Origin: an uncultured Acidobacteriaceae bacterium
GTDB taxonomy: Bacteria; Acidobacteriota; Terriglobia; Terriglobales; Acidobacteriaceae
Assembly: GCA_903904755.1 (NCBI GenBank)
Contig: CAIVDV010000005.1
Coordinates: 1 to 64,000, forward strand
DNA length: 64,000 bases
Reading direction: 5' to 3'
The translations under genes and the position numbers were made by a program. Below, piece after piece: positions 18,656 through 27,746 of this stretch (position 1 is its first letter; every line of letters begins with the position of its first letter). The notes under the pieces were generated by a model. That model was not told the DNA's origin. It ran no database searches and worked only from the letters and a program-made list of their open reading frames with translations.

Positions 18656-19134
18656 AACGATTCCTTTGTTGCCAGCCGGTTGGCTGGGAGGGTTACGGGT
18701 CGAGGGCGAGCGCGGAGATTTTGTCTCCTGGGGGCGCTGCCCAGCGTGAAAACGTGCCGCGTATAGCAGGGATTCGCGGAGTGGTGTCCGGGAGAGCAGG
18801 CGGCCGGTGATGCGAGAGGCCCCTGGGCACCAGAGATGCTGTGCGGGGCAGGCTGCCAGGCCCGGAGCTCGCGCCCAGGACAACGGTCGCGGGGAAAGCG
18901 GTTTCCACGACGAAAGGGCGAAGAGCAGCCGCACACTGCGGCATTACAACATTCTAGCAGAGGGGAGATTTTTCGGGAGGGGGGGAGATGAGGGCACGGT
19001 AAATTCTGTGCCCAGGGTGGGAGGCGGGGCGTGGTTGGCGGCGGAATGGCGATGAGAGGGGGTGGCGGCGGGTAGGATGGTTGGAGCCAATTTTTGGCGG
19101 GTAGCAGGAAGCGATTGAGGGGAGCGGCAGAGGC
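18656..19134. promoter_or_regulatory. 479-bp gap upstream of typA with possible promoter
   Basis: No gene was recognised. On the minus strand a TAGAAT box (18951-18956) is a fair -10 element and would give typA an unusually long 5' leader of about 290 nt. I found no good -35 partner. The leader is GC-rich and may fold, but I recognise no known riboswitch or RNA family. Rightward, the region also precedes the gene at 19135. Confidence 0.35.
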
Positions 19135-19905
19135 GTGGCGCGAAGCAGGCAGGAAACAAAGCGGAAGTGGCTGGTGTGGGCGATAGCTGGCGTGGCGTTG
19201 GCAGGTGGGTTGGCCGGCGGTCTGTGGTGGCATGGGCGAGTGGAAAAGGTCGGGCCGGAGACGGCATCGGGTGCGATTGCGGGAACGATGACGGGGGCCG
19301 GCGCGGCGGCGAGGGACCCGGGAGCCGATGGCGCCGGGACCGACCGGGAGGCGGTGCTGCATGAGCTGCTGCAGCTGCTGGCGGTGAATGCAAACGAGCA
19401 TCGGGCGGCAGTGCAGGCGGCAAAGCCGATTACGCCTGGGGTGTATTCGCCGGAGTCGTTTACCAGCCCGGAAGTAGAGAACCTGGTGGCGGGCGAGCTG
19501 GAGGCGTATTCCATGGAAGATATGCGCTACCGGGAGCGGAACAGGGTGGCGATTTCGAGGTTCCGAAGCAGGATGGCGGAGGTTGATCCGGCGTATTTGA
19601 AGGAATGGGATGGGAAGCGGGCCGAGGCAGAGGGCGAAGACCTTCAGGTGGCGGACCTGGAAGCGAAATGGGTGAAGAGCGTGGAGGCGCTGTACCTGTA
19701 TGCGGCTGAGCATGGGAAAGAGATTGCGATGAGCCGGACGGGCGCGTCGTTTGCCAGCAAGGATGTCGAGAGCGGCTTTGAGCAACTGCTGGCGCGAAGC
19801 CGGGGTGAGCAGCAGGCGTACCGGGCAGCGCAGAAGAAGGCAGTGGAACGGAAGCGGCGGGCGGAGCAGAAGGCAGCAAGCGCGAAGCCAGCGGTTGCGA
19901 GCTGA
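19135..19905 (+). CDS. Membrane-anchored coiled-coil protein, unknown
   Basis: 256 residues from a GTG (MARSRQETKRK). One transmembrane helix (about residues 12-34, LVWAIAGVALAGGLAGGLWW) follows a basic N-terminus, so the rest should lie in the periplasm. It has a Gly/Ala-rich linker, then a helical charged region (RYRERNRVAISRFRSRM, DLEAKWVKSVEALYLYAAEHG) and an Arg/Lys/Ala tail. The layout resembles lipase chaperone or scaffold-like proteins, but I see no family match. The GH39 gene begins 36 bp later, so the two may form an operon. Confidence 0.55.
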   Translation: MARSRQETKRKWLVWAIAGVALAGGLAGGLWWHGRVEKVGPETASGAIAGTMTGAGAAARDPGADGAGTDREAVLHELLQLLAVNANEHRAAVQAAKPITPGVYSPESFTSPEVENLVAGELEAYSMEDMRYRERNRVAISRFRSRMAEVDPAYLKEWDGKRAEAEGEDLQVADLEAKWVKSVEALYLYAAEHGKEIAMSRTGASFASKDVESGFEQLLARSRGEQQAYRAAQKKAVERKRRAEQKAASAKPAVAS

Positions 19906-19940
19906 GGCAGCTTTACCGGGTGATTTCGGGGGAGAGCGGG

Positions 19941-21677
19941 ATGGCTGGGATGGGCAAATGGGCAGGGTGTCTTCTGCTGTTGCAGTTGGTTCCGGGTTTT
20001 TGCGTTTTGGCGCAGGGTTCCGCTGGTGGGCTGGTAGAGGTGAAGGTTCATCTCGACCATCCGATTGCGCCTTTCCGGCCTATTACCAACTGGTTCGGGT
20101 ACGACGAGGCAAACTACACGACGGCTGCGAACGGGCGGAAGCTACTGCGCGAGCTGCACGATCTGTCGCCGGTGCCGGTGTTTGTTCGCGCACATCACCT
20201 GCTGACGAGCGGGGACGGGATTGCTGAGCTGAAGTGGAGTTCGACGAACGTGTATTCGGAGGACGCGGCGGGGAACCCGGTGTATGACTTCAGGCTGCTG
20301 GACGGGATTATGGATGCGTACCAGGCTGCCGGGGTGCGGCCGATGGTGGAGCTGGGGTTTATGCCAAAGGATTTGGCGGCGCATTTGGCGGAGCGGAAGG
20401 TTCCATACCAGGTGCACTACCCGGCGAGCACGGTTTCCGGAGAGAGCAACAATCCGCCACGGGATTACGCTCGCTGGGGGGATCTGGTGCGGACGGTGGT
20501 GACCCATCTGGTGAGCCGCTATGGCCGCGAGCGGGTGCAGGGGTGGTATTTCGAGGTTTGGAACGAGCCGGACATCGACTACTGGCATGGGACGCCGGAG
20601 GAGTATTTCCGCCTGTATGACTACGCGGTTGCGGCGGTTCGTGAGGCGCTGCCGGGGGCTGTGGTGGGCGGGCCGGCGTCGACGGGACCGGGGAGTGAGC
20701 CGGCGGCGGCGTTTCTGGAGCGATTTCTGGAGCATGTTGAGCGTGACCGGAGTGCGGCGAACGGCGGGCCGATTCCGCTGGAGTTTGTTTCGTTCCATGC
20801 GAAGGGGCACCCGAGCTTTGGGAACGGGCAGGTGACGATGGGTCTGCGGAATGAGCTGCGGGACGTTGATCGCGGATTTGCGATTGTGGCCAGCCACGCG
20901 AAGTTTCAGCAGTTACCAATCATCCTGAGCGAGGCGGATCCGGAGGGCTGCGCGGCGTGCTCGAGCAAGGTGAATCCAGCGAACAACTACCGGAACGGTA
21001 CGCTGTATCCGACCTATACGGCGGTGGCGCTGAAGGCGTTGAATGAATTGGCGGATGGGCACAGGGTGAATCTGCTGGGGATGCTGAGCTGGTCGTTTGA
21101 GTTTGAAGGCAAAGAGTATTTTGAGGGGTTTCGGTCGCTGGCGACGAACGGGGTGGACAAGCCGATTCTGAACTTTTTCCGGATGGCGGGTGAGATGAAG
21201 GGAGAGCGCGTTTCGGCGTCGAGCAGCGGTGCGATTCCGATAGAGACGCTGCTGGAGCAGGGGGTCGGGGCCGGTTCAGATGTTGATGCGATGGCGACCA
21301 GCGCGGGAGATGGATCGGCGGTGCTGCTTTGGAACTACAGCGACAAGGCGGAGCCGGATGCACCGGGTGTGGCGCATGAAGCGACCACGGTAGAGGTGAA
21401 ATTGGAGGGAATTCCGGCGGGTGTTTCGCGGGTGCGGGTTCGCGAGTACCGGATTGACGAGACGCACAGCAATGCCTATGCCGTGTGGCTGAGGATGGGG
21501 TCGCCACAGCGGCCGACGAAAACCCAGTTACGCGAGCTGTTGCGGCGGGAGGCGCTGGAGGCTGCGGGCGGCTGGCAATGGCTGGCGGTGCAGGATGGGC
21601 AGGTTGCGGTGACGACGCGGCTGGCGCGGCAGTCGGTTGCGCTGATGGTGGTTCGTTACGGCAAGGCGCAGCATTGA
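19941..21677 (+). CDS. Secreted GH39-family glycosidase (beta-xylosidase-like)
   Basis: 578 residues from the ATG at 19941, preceded by GGGGGAGAG; a GTG 21 bp upstream is less likely. A signal peptide covers about 1-24 (ending FCVLAQG). The GH39 clan A barrel is seen in YFEVWNEPDIDYWHGTPEEYFRLYDYAV, where the Glu of WNEP is the acid/base. The nucleophile is probably the Glu of LPIILSEADPEG; this block differs from the usual TEY form. A C-terminal beta domain follows. The likely substrate is a xylan or another plant or exopolysaccharide oligomer. Confidence 0.8.
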   Translation: MAGMGKWAGCLLLLQLVPGFCVLAQGSAGGLVEVKVHLDHPIAPFRPITNWFGYDEANYTTAANGRKLLRELHDLSPVPVFVRAHHLLTSGDGIAELKWSSTNVYSEDAAGNPVYDFRLLDGIMDAYQAAGVRPMVELGFMPKDLAAHLAERKVPYQVHYPASTVSGESNNPPRDYARWGDLVRTVVTHLVSRYGRERVQGWYFEVWNEPDIDYWHGTPEEYFRLYDYAVAAVREALPGAVVGGPASTGPGSEPAAAFLERFLEHVERDRSAANGGPIPLEFVSFHAKGHPSFGNGQVTMGLRNELRDVDRGFAIVASHAKFQQLPIILSEADPEGCAACSSKVNPANNYRNGTLYPTYTAVALKALNELADGHRVNLLGMLSWSFEFEGKEYFEGFRSLATNGVDKPILNFFRMAGEMKGERVSASSSGAIPIETLLEQGVGAGSDVDAMATSAGDGSAVLLWNYSDKAEPDAPGVAHEATTVEVKLEGIPAGVSRVRVREYRIDETHSNAYAVWLRMGSPQRPTKTQLRELLRREALEAAGGWQWLAVQDGQVAVTTRLARQSVALMVVRYGKAQH

Positions 21678-21813
21678 GAGGCGTGCTGATTGGGTGGATT
21701 TGTCCACTGAGTCGGCTGAGGTTGGGTGTGAAGAGGCATGGGGCAAAGGAAAGTTGGGAGAAATTCAGCCGGCGAGGTTGCACGGTGGGAGGCAGGAGGT
21801 TTAGCCTTAAGCC
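21678..21813. other. Upstream part of the cysK control region
   Basis: This is the first part of a 354-bp gap between the GH39 gene and cysK. No protein gene is supported. It should contain the cysK promoter, but no clear -35/-10 pair could be fixed. A perfect AGGAGG (21794-21799) lies 14 nt before the leader ATG at 21814. Confidence 0.3.
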
Positions 21814-21834
21814 ATGCTTCGATGTTGTTGTTAG
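21814..21834 (+). CDS. Poly-cysteine leader peptide (MLRCCC) of cysK-cysE
   Basis: A six-codon open frame, ATG CTT CGA TGT TGT TGT TAG, encoding Met-Leu-Arg-Cys-Cys-Cys. An in-frame TAA lies just upstream (21808-21810), so translation must begin here. AGGAGG at 21794-21799 is a good but rather distant ribosome binding site. All three Cys codons are TGT. It lies 197 bp upstream of cysK and is followed by hairpins including a T5-tailed one. By analogy with amino-acid attenuator leaders, ribosome stalling at the Cys codons when Cys-tRNA is scarce could change the fold of the RNA downstream. The three other poly-Cys frames in this window support it. Confidence 0.75.
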   Translation: MLRCCC

Positions 21835-21902
21835 TGCCGCCCTGGTGCTCCGTGTCGAGGTAGTTGTGCGTTCGCGCTCGCAAACCCCCTGAAAGATCAG
21901 TT

Positions 21903-21999
21903 GAGTCGAGTTCATCGCACCGAAATTTCTACCCCATTCCCTTTCCACAATCCAGCAACTCGACTCGCGGGGTCAGGATGGCTGACTTTTTGAGTCCCC
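21903..21999 (+). promoter_or_regulatory. Candidate cysK attenuator structures
   Basis: GAGTCGAGTT (21903-21912) pairs perfectly with AACTCGACTC (21957-21966). Next, GTCAG-gatgg-CTGAC (21972-21986) is followed directly by TTTTT (21987-21991), a small intrinsic-terminator shape. A second GAGTC (21992-21996) can pair with the GACTC at 21962-21966, so two pairings of that strand exclude each other. Such competition is what a cysteine-controlled attenuator would need. The structure is inferred by eye. Confidence 0.55.
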
Positions 22000-22031
22000 A
22001 AAAAATTTGAGAAGGACGAGGTGCTTTTCCC

Positions 22032-23003
22032 ATGCCTATTGCAGCGAACGTATTGGAATTGATTGGCAAGACTCCGCTGGTGCGGTTGAACAAGGTGGCG
22101 GCCGGGCTTCCGGGTGAAGTGGTGGCCAAGCTGGAGAGCCAGAATCCGCTTTCGAGCGTGAAGGATCGTATTGGTTTGGCGATGATCGAGGATGCCGAGC
22201 GGCAGGGCAAGATCAAGGCTGGCGAGTCGGTATTGATTGAGCCGACGAGCGGCAACACCGGCATTGCGCTGGCGTTTGTGGCGGCGGTGAAGGGGTACAA
22301 GCTGATTTTGACGATGCCGGAGACGATGAGCCTGGAGCGTCGGATTGTGCTGCGGAGCTTTGGCGCGGAGCTGGTGCTGACGCCGGGTGCGAACGGGATG
22401 AAGGGCGCGATTGCCAAGGCGGCGGAGATTCTGGCGGAGACGCCGAATGGCTATACGCTGGGGCAGTTTGATAATCCGGCGAACCCGGCGATTCACTATG
22501 CCACGACCGGGCCGGAGATTTGGGCGGACACGGACGGCAAGGTGGACATTTTTGTGTCTGCCGTGGGTACGGGTGGAACGCTGACGGGTACTGCGAAGTT
22601 CCTGAAGGAGAAGAACCCCGGCGTGAAGATTGTGGCCGTGGAGCCGACGGACAGCCCGGTGCTGAGCGGTGGCAAGCCTGGGCCGCACAAGATTCAGGGC
22701 ATCGGCGCGGGGTTTGTGCCGGCGATTCTGGATACGCAGTTAATTGACGAGATTGTGACGGTTTCCAACGACGAGGCGATTGCGGCGGCGAAACGGTTGC
22801 CGCTGGAAGAGGGCCTGTTTGTGGGCATCAGCAGCGGCGCTGCGGTGCATGCGGCGCTGAAGGTGGCGGCGCGGCCGGAGAGCGAGGGCAAGCGGATTGT
22901 TGTAATTATCCCGAGCTTTGGCGAGCGGTACCTGTCGAGCGTGCTGTTTGAGGCGACTCGGACTGAGGTGCTGGCACTGCAGGCACAGGCGATCAAGGCG
23001 TAG
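22032..23003 (+). CDS. cysK: Cysteine synthase A (O-acetylserine sulfhydrylase)
   Basis: 323 residues. It makes cysteine from O-acetylserine and sulfide with PLP. Diagnostic blocks: [28 protein letters not shown] with the PLP lysine, [15 protein letters not shown], the phosphate-binding [16 protein letters not shown], and [11 protein letters not shown]. The length and the PTSGNTGI loop fit CysK rather than cystathionine beta-synthase. cysE follows 69 bp downstream, so the enzyme and its substrate supplier are likely co-transcribed behind the poly-Cys leader. GAGAAGGACGAGG lies upstream of the start. Confidence 0.96.
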   Translation: MPIAANVLELIGKTPLVRLNKVAAGLPGEVVAKLESQNPLSSVKDRIGLAMIEDAERQGKIKAGESVLIEPTSGNTGIALAFVAAVKGYKLILTMPETMSLERRIVLRSFGAELVLTPGANGMKGAIAKAAEILAETPNGYTLGQFDNPANPAIHYATTGPEIWADTDGKVDIFVSAVGTGGTLTGTAKFLKEKNPGVKIVAVEPTDSPVLSGGKPGPHKIQGIGAGFVPAILDTQLIDEIVTVSNDEAIAAAKRLPLEEGLFVGISSGAAVHAALKVAARPESEGKRIVVIIPSFGERYLSSVLFEATRTEVLALQAQAIKA

Positions 23004-23011
23004 GTGGGAGT

Positions 23012-23048
23012 CCCCGGTCCCCAAAGGCGAGGGACCGGGGGCACCCGA
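23012..23048. repeat. Palindromic element (family A) between cysK and cysE
   Basis: CCCCGGTCCC (23012-23021) and GGGACCGGGG (23031-23040) form a perfect 10-bp stem, followed by GCACCCGA. It is nearly the same as the copies at 5021 and 48653. In the cysK-cysE transcript it would form a strong intercistronic hairpin that could reduce or protect one part of the message. Confidence 0.9.
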
Positions 23049-23072
23049 ACAGGTTTTTAAGGGGTGGTTTGT

Positions 23073-23819
23073 ATGGAGTGGCTGGCGCGGATACGGGAAG
23101 ATGTGCGGTCGGTGCTGGACCGCGATCCGGCGGCCACATCAGGCTTGCAGGTGCTGCTGACATCGCCGGGGCTTTGGGCGGTGTGGTTTCACCGGGTGAA
23201 CCACTGGCTTTGGCGGCATGGTTTCAAGCTGACGGCGCGGGTGCTGTCGCAGATGAGCCGTTTCTGGACCGGGGTGGAGATACACCCGGGGGCGCTGCTG
23301 GGGCGGCGGTTGCTGATTGACCACGGAATGGGTGTGGTGATTGGCGAGACGGCGATAGTGGGCAGCGATGTGACGCTGTACCAGGGCGTGACGCTGGGGG
23401 GAACGGGGAGCGGGCTGGATGGGCCGGGCGGGAAGCGGCATCCGACGCTGTGCGATGGCGTGTTTGTGGGCAACAACGCGAATATTCTGGGCAATATTAC
23501 TGTGGGCGCGAACTCGCGGGTGGGCGCGGGCAGCGTGGTGCTGCGGGATGTGCCGCCGAACTCGACGGTGGTGGGGGTACCTGCGCACATCATCTACCGG
23601 AACGGGAAGCGGGTGCTGATCACGGATCCGCATGAGGTGAAGGATCCGCTGAGCGATGCGCTGATTGCGCTGGCGGCGCGGGTGGAAGAGCTGGAGAAGG
23701 TGACGGGCGCGGGAGCGCACGAGCCGGACAGCTTTGCGGCGGAAGAGGCCGAGCGGACGGCGTACCGCGAGGAGTTGGACGCGCTGCGGGATTATGTCTC
23801 GTGGGGCGGGGGCATCTAA
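23073..23819 (+). CDS. cysE: Serine O-acetyltransferase
   Basis: 248 residues from the ATG at 23073, with AAGGGG upstream; a GTG 9 bp earlier is possible. It transfers acetyl from acetyl-CoA to serine. The left-handed beta-helix hexapeptide region shows [46 protein letters not shown], cited here as family evidence by its parts, with the catalytic His of DHGMG. The N-terminus is short, as in EpsC/CysE of Gram-positives and Acidobacteriota. A C-terminal acidic helix (residues 205-248) follows the barrel. Second gene of the cysK operon. Confidence 0.93.
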   Translation: MEWLARIREDVRSVLDRDPAATSGLQVLLTSPGLWAVWFHRVNHWLWRHGFKLTARVLSQMSRFWTGVEIHPGALLGRRLLIDHGMGVVIGETAIVGSDVTLYQGVTLGGTGSGLDGPGGKRHPTLCDGVFVGNNANILGNITVGANSRVGAGSVVLRDVPPNSTVVGVPAHIIYRNGKRVLITDPHEVKDPLSDALIALAARVEELEKVTGAGAHEPDSFAAEEAERTAYREELDALRDYVSWGGGI

Positions 23820-23902
23820 AGAATCGAAAAGATGGGGTGGCGCCGAGAGGCGGCGGAGCAGGTACACTGCGGGTAGTTTCCCGGAGGGGTGGATTGCTGC
23901 GG

Positions 23903-26089
23903 ATGCGGGTTTGCGTGCTTTTGCTGAGTGTGTGGGCTGTGCCGGTGTGGGGGGCGGTGCATCCGGTGCCGGTGCCGGCGGAGATGCGGTCTTCTGGGTT
24001 TACGGTGACGGTGAATGGGCAGGCGGTGGAGGTGGCCCATGCGGCGTCGAGCCTGGATTTTGCCAGCTTTGACATGGATGCCGGCAAGCCGGGGGCGAAG
24101 GCGACGCCGGTAACGGTGGCGGTGACGGCGGCCGAAGATGGATTTTGGGACCAGGGTGTGGAGATACAGCCGTGGCGGCTGGGGATGCGGCCGCTTAGAG
24201 CGGGGCGGACGATTACGTTTCGGCTGGCGGGGCCAGCGAAGCTGTCGATTACGCGGCCCGGGGATTTTCTGAATCACGCGAAGATGCTGTTTCTGTTTGC
24301 CGGGGTGCGGCCGGATGGGCCGCCGGTGGGGGAGCAGGTGCATGTGGTGGCGGCAGGGGTGCACCGGGAGAGCATCAGTCCGAAGAGCGGAGAGACGTGG
24401 TATCTGGAGCCGGGGGCGGTGGTGATGGGCAGCGTGAACCTGTTCCATGTGGAGAATGTGAAGGTGCTGGGGCGCGGGGTGGTGGTGTATGACGGGCCGC
24501 AGAATCCGGAAAACGATGATGGGTGGATGCAGAAACCGGACTGGCACTGTGTGGGTGCGGTGGAGGCGAAGCGGGTGGAGGTGCGGGGGCTGACGTGCGT
24601 GGTGCGGAGCCGGACGTGGTCGATCCAGATGAAGGATTCGACGGGGTTTTTATACGACGATGTGCGGGTGATTGGCGGGAATCCGGGGAATGCGAACCAG
24701 GACGGGATGGACTGGCTGGGGGGCGGGGACGCGGTGGTGCGGAACTCGTTTTTCCGGGCGTCGGATGATGTGTTTGCGATGCAGGGGAACTGGGACGGGT
24801 ACAAGCCGGAGGATATCCGGCGGCCGGGGCATGATGTGCAGAACATTGTGGTTGAGGACTCGGTGCTGTCGACGAGCATCTCGAATATTGTGCGGGCGGG
24901 GTGGCCGGAAAAGCAGTTCAACTCGCGGAATTTTACGCTGAGGAACTCGGACATTCTGCATGGGGGGATTGGGAGTTGCGGGCCGGCGTTTGCGCTGTTT
25001 ACGTTCTGGGGCGCGAAGGGAGCGGCGGGGCGGCATGCGGGGTACACGTTTGAGAATTTGTGGCTGGATGACTGGTACTCGCTGATGCAGATGCAGGTGG
25101 ACGGGCCGGAGCTGAGTGATTTTACCTTCCGGAATATCTGGGCGATTGACCAGCCGCCGCTGGTGGACTCTGTGCTGTCGGGCGTGGTGAAGGGTGTGCG
25201 GGTGGAGAACCTGAAGTATGGGGGGACGGAGGTTGTGGGGGACGCGCAGGTTCCGCTGGTGGTGGGTAACGGGGCGGAAGAGCCGAAGTACGGGCGAGTG
25301 GCCGGGGTGCGAGCGGCGTTCACCGTGGAGCCGGCCATTGTGGGGGTGGGGCAGACGGTGCGGTTTACGGCCGAGCCGCAACGCGGGGCAAAGGTGAAGT
25401 ACACGTGGTTGTTTGGGGATGGAACGAGTGCGACAGGTTGGCGGGTGAGCCACCGCTACGGGGATGCTCTGGGGACGGAGCTGGATGGAGAGCGGCTGGG
25501 AGCGGGGCGGTTCCGGGTGCTGCTGAAGGTGACGGATGCGGCGGGGCATGAGGACTGGATGGCGCAGGGGCTGGTGGTGGTGGGCAAGTGGCACGATGCG
25601 GCGGCGGGGGCGGAGACGACGCAGCCTGGGCTGGAGTATCGGATGTATGCGGGGACGTGGCCGGATATGCCGGATTTTTCGAAAGAACGGGTGGTGGGTT
25701 ACGGGATTGCGAGGACGCTGGCAGGGGCGGACCCGAGGGGGTACAGCAGCTATGCGGCGGTGTATGAAGGGTACCTGGAAGCTCCGACGGATGGTGGATA
25801 CAGCTTTGACCTGATGGCGCGGGACGGGGCGAGGCTTGTGATTGACGGGGAGTTGGTGGCGGGGACGGTGACGCCGTTTGGGGAGGTATGCGGGTCGCCG
25901 GAGAATGCGATGCGGTTTGCGCGGGGGAGCATCGGGCTGCGGGCGGGTCGGCACCGGGTACACATTGAGACGCTGGAGAGCGTGAGCCCCGGTGTGCCGA
26001 GGCTGATGTGGAAGGGGCCGGGATTCCACCTGACGGATGTACCGGCTGGGGCGCTGAGCCACGCGGCGGTGGCGGTGGTGCAGCCTTAA
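23903..26089 (+). CDS. Secreted beta-helix glycoside hydrolase with PKD and PA14 domains
   Basis: 728 residues with a signal peptide (about 1-18, VPVWG). Residues about 150-450 form a right-handed parallel beta-helix as in GH28/GH49 enzymes; NQDGMDWLGGGDAVVRNSFFRASDDVFAMQGN contains the Asp-rich catalytic-like segment DG-D and DD. A PKD-like domain (about 475-565, YTWLFGDGTSATGW, VLLKVTDAAGHEDW) follows, then a PA14-like carbohydrate-binding domain (about 585-710, YEGYLEAPTDGGYSFDLMARDGARLVIDGELV). It probably cleaves an extracellular polysaccharide. The start is the ATG at 23903; a TTG at 23894 would be nearer to the GGAGGGG. It ends 4 bp into the convergent tauE-like gene. Confidence 0.8.
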   Translation: MRVCVLLLSVWAVPVWGAVHPVPVPAEMRSSGFTVTVNGQAVEVAHAASSLDFASFDMDAGKPGAKATPVTVAVTAAEDGFWDQGVEIQPWRLGMRPLRAGRTITFRLAGPAKLSITRPGDFLNHAKMLFLFAGVRPDGPPVGEQVHVVAAGVHRESISPKSGETWYLEPGAVVMGSVNLFHVENVKVLGRGVVVYDGPQNPENDDGWMQKPDWHCVGAVEAKRVEVRGLTCVVRSRTWSIQMKDSTGFLYDDVRVIGGNPGNANQDGMDWLGGGDAVVRNSFFRASDDVFAMQGNWDGYKPEDIRRPGHDVQNIVVEDSVLSTSISNIVRAGWPEKQFNSRNFTLRNSDILHGGIGSCGPAFALFTFWGAKGAAGRHAGYTFENLWLDDWYSLMQMQVDGPELSDFTFRNIWAIDQPPLVDSVLSGVVKGVRVENLKYGGTEVVGDAQVPLVVGNGAEEPKYGRVAGVRAAFTVEPAIVGVGQTVRFTAEPQRGAKVKYTWLFGDGTSATGWRVSHRYGDALGTELDGERLGAGRFRVLLKVTDAAGHEDWMAQGLVVVGKWHDAAAGAETTQPGLEYRMYAGTWPDMPDFSKERVVGYGIARTLAGADPRGYSSYAAVYEGYLEAPTDGGYSFDLMARDGARLVIDGELVAGTVTPFGEVCGSPENAMRFARGSIGLRAGRHRVHIETLESVSPGVPRLMWKGPGFHLTDVPAGALSHAAVAVVQP

Positions 26090-26916
26090 TGAGCTGAGGG
26101 GCCGGGGTAGGCGGCGGCCTTCAGGGGAAGGGCGGGTACGGCGGCGGATTTGTGGTCGGCCTGGTGGGTGAAGATGGCCTGGTACCAGAATTGCCCGCCG
26201 AGGAAGACGAGCCAGACGGACAGGGCGAGGCGAAGCTGGCGGTTGGGGATGAGGGGGGCGACGAAGCTGCCGACGAGGCCACCGAGGATGCCACCGAGGG
26301 CGAGGTGGAGAAGCAGGGTGGTGTCGTAGGCGCCGCCGAAGAAGTGGACGCCGGTGCCGGCGACGGCGAGGATGAGTCCAAAGGCGAGATCGGTGCCGAC
26401 GACGCGAGCGGTGGTGAGCGGGGTGAGGCCGAGGAGGGCTACGGTGCCAAGCGCGCCTGCGCCGGAGGAGGAGAAGCCGACCTCAACGCCGATGGGGAGC
26501 ATGAGGCCGGCGAGCCAGCCGGTGCGCTGCTTGACGGCGCGGTCTACTGCGAGGGGCTTGAAGTGGCGGAAGATGTGCCAGCCGGAGGTGAAGATGATGA
26601 TGGCGCCAAGGGCGAGGTAGAGGGCCTGGCGTGGGCCGTGGAGCGCGACCTGACGGAAGGCGAGGGAGCCGAGGATGACGCCGGGAAGGCCGCCGAGGGT
26701 CATCCAGCCGAGGATGCGCCAGTCGACCTGCCTGCGGAAGATTTGGACGGGCACGATGATGAGCTTGACGACGGCGGAGTAGGCGAGCGCGGTGCTGACG
26801 GCGATCTCGACGGGGACGTTGAGAAAGAGCAGCAGGAGGGGTGCGGTGATGGTGCCCGCGCCAACGCCGGTGAGGGCGATGATGACGGCGATTGAGAATC
26901 CGATGACGAAGTCCAT
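26086..26916 (-). CDS. TauE/SafE (TSUP) family sulfur-compound permease
   Basis: 276 residues with about eight membrane helices. The N-terminal GFSIAVIIALTGVGAGTITAPLLLLF and the second repeat GFSSSGAGALGTVALLGLTPLTTARVVGTDLAFGLILA are typical of the TSUP family, which moves sulfite, sulfonates, sulfate or sulfoacetate across the inner membrane. It is the third gene behind the TonB receptor and cysH (33 bp after cysH), so the context points to a sulfur oxyanion, perhaps sulfate uptake as no CysPTWA genes are nearby. The direction of transport cannot be told from sequence. Confidence 0.85.
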   Translation of the reverse strand: MDFVIGFSIAVIIALTGVGAGTITAPLLLLFLNVPVEIAVSTALAYSAVVKLIIVPVQIFRRQVDWRILGWMTLGGLPGVILGSLAFRQVALHGPRQALYLALGAIIIFTSGWHIFRHFKPLAVDRAVKQRTGWLAGLMLPIGVEVGFSSSGAGALGTVALLGLTPLTTARVVGTDLAFGLILAVAGTGVHFFGGAYDTTLLLHLALGGILGGLVGSFVAPLIPNRQLRLALSVWLVFLGGQFWYQAIFTHQADHKSAAVPALPLKAAAYPGPSAH

Positions 26917-26949
26917 GGGGGTGGTCCTTAAATGCTGCAGTGAAGGGAG

Positions 26950-27648
26950 TTATTGGGCCTGGATGTGGATGCCGCACTCCAGTTTTTGGCCGCCCCAGCG
27001 TCCGGAGCGGGGGTCGTTGGGGTCAGACGGGAGCGAGGTACATGGGGCGCAGCCGATGCTGGAGTAGCCCTTGTCGTAGAGGGAGACGAGGGGGATGTTG
27101 TGGGCCTGGGCGTAGAACCAGACATCGCGGGTTGACCACTCGGAGAGGGGGCTGATTTTGCGTATGGAGCGGCCGGTGGGGAGGGCGAAGTCTTCGATTT
27201 GGCGGAGGGCGGCGCGGCTTTTGGCCTGTTCGCGGCGGAGGCCGGTGAGCCAGAGCTTGTAGCCGGCGAGGGCGGCAAAGAGGGGGTTGACCTTACGGAG
27301 GCCGCAGCACTGAGTGGGGTCAGTCTGGTTGAGGATGCCGAACTGGGTTTCCTGCTGAGCGACGGTTTGCTCGGGCAGGATGTTGATGAGGTTCATGTGC
27401 CACTGGGCGGCGAGGCGGTCGCGGTATTCGAGCAGCTCGGGGAAGTGGTAGCCGGTGTCGAGGAAGACAACGGGGATTTCCGGGCGAATTTGCCGGGCCA
27501 TGTGGAGGAGCACCATATCTTCCGCCTGAAAGCTGTTGGTCAGCACCACGTCCTGGGGGAAGGCGGCGAGCTCGTTGGCGACGAGTTGCTGGGCGACGGT
27601 GGCCTTCTCGGCTGGAGTGAGGGTGGGATCGGCGGCGGAATTGCTCAT
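26950..27648 (-). CDS. cysH: Adenylyl-sulfate (APS) reductase
   Basis: 232 residues. It reduces activated sulfate to sulfite. The Cys pattern is that of the iron-sulfur type that prefers APS: TQCCGLRKVNPL near residue 115 and SIGCAPCTS near 200 supply the CC and CxxC ligands, and KLECGIHIQ near the end holds the redox Cys. PAPS reductases of E. coli type lack the CC/CxxC pairs. LSEWSTRDVW is also conserved. It sits 98 bp downstream of the TonB receptor and upstream of the TSUP permease. APS use agrees with the lack of a working APS kinase in the neighbouring CysN. Confidence 0.93.
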   Translation of the reverse strand: MSNSAADPTLTPAEKATVAQQLVANELAAFPQDVVLTNSFQAEDMVLLHMARQIRPEIPVVFLDTGYHFPELLEYRDRLAAQWHMNLINILPEQTVAQQETQFGILNQTDPTQCCGLRKVNPLFAALAGYKLWLTGLRREQAKSRAALRQIEDFALPTGRSIRKISPLSEWSTRDVWFYAQAHNIPLVSLYDKGYSSIGCAPCTSLPSDPNDPRSGRWGGQKLECGIHIQAQ

Positions 27649-27746
27649 GGGACGAGTGCTCCTGTGTGGGTGAGAGACGGCATGGGGCAGCCATGGCAGG
27701 CCGCCCGGAATGCGGTGGGTTTTGGTTGCCGTGCCGGCTGGTGCGC

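Noticed and set aside
23889-23927. A 12-codon GTG frame with six Cys codons (MDCCGCGFACFC) at the start of the beta-helix glycosidase gene
   Set aside because: It lies within the signal-peptide coding part of the gene in another frame, uses TGC rather than TGT, has no usable ribosome binding site and precedes a gene unrelated to sulfur. It is probably chance.
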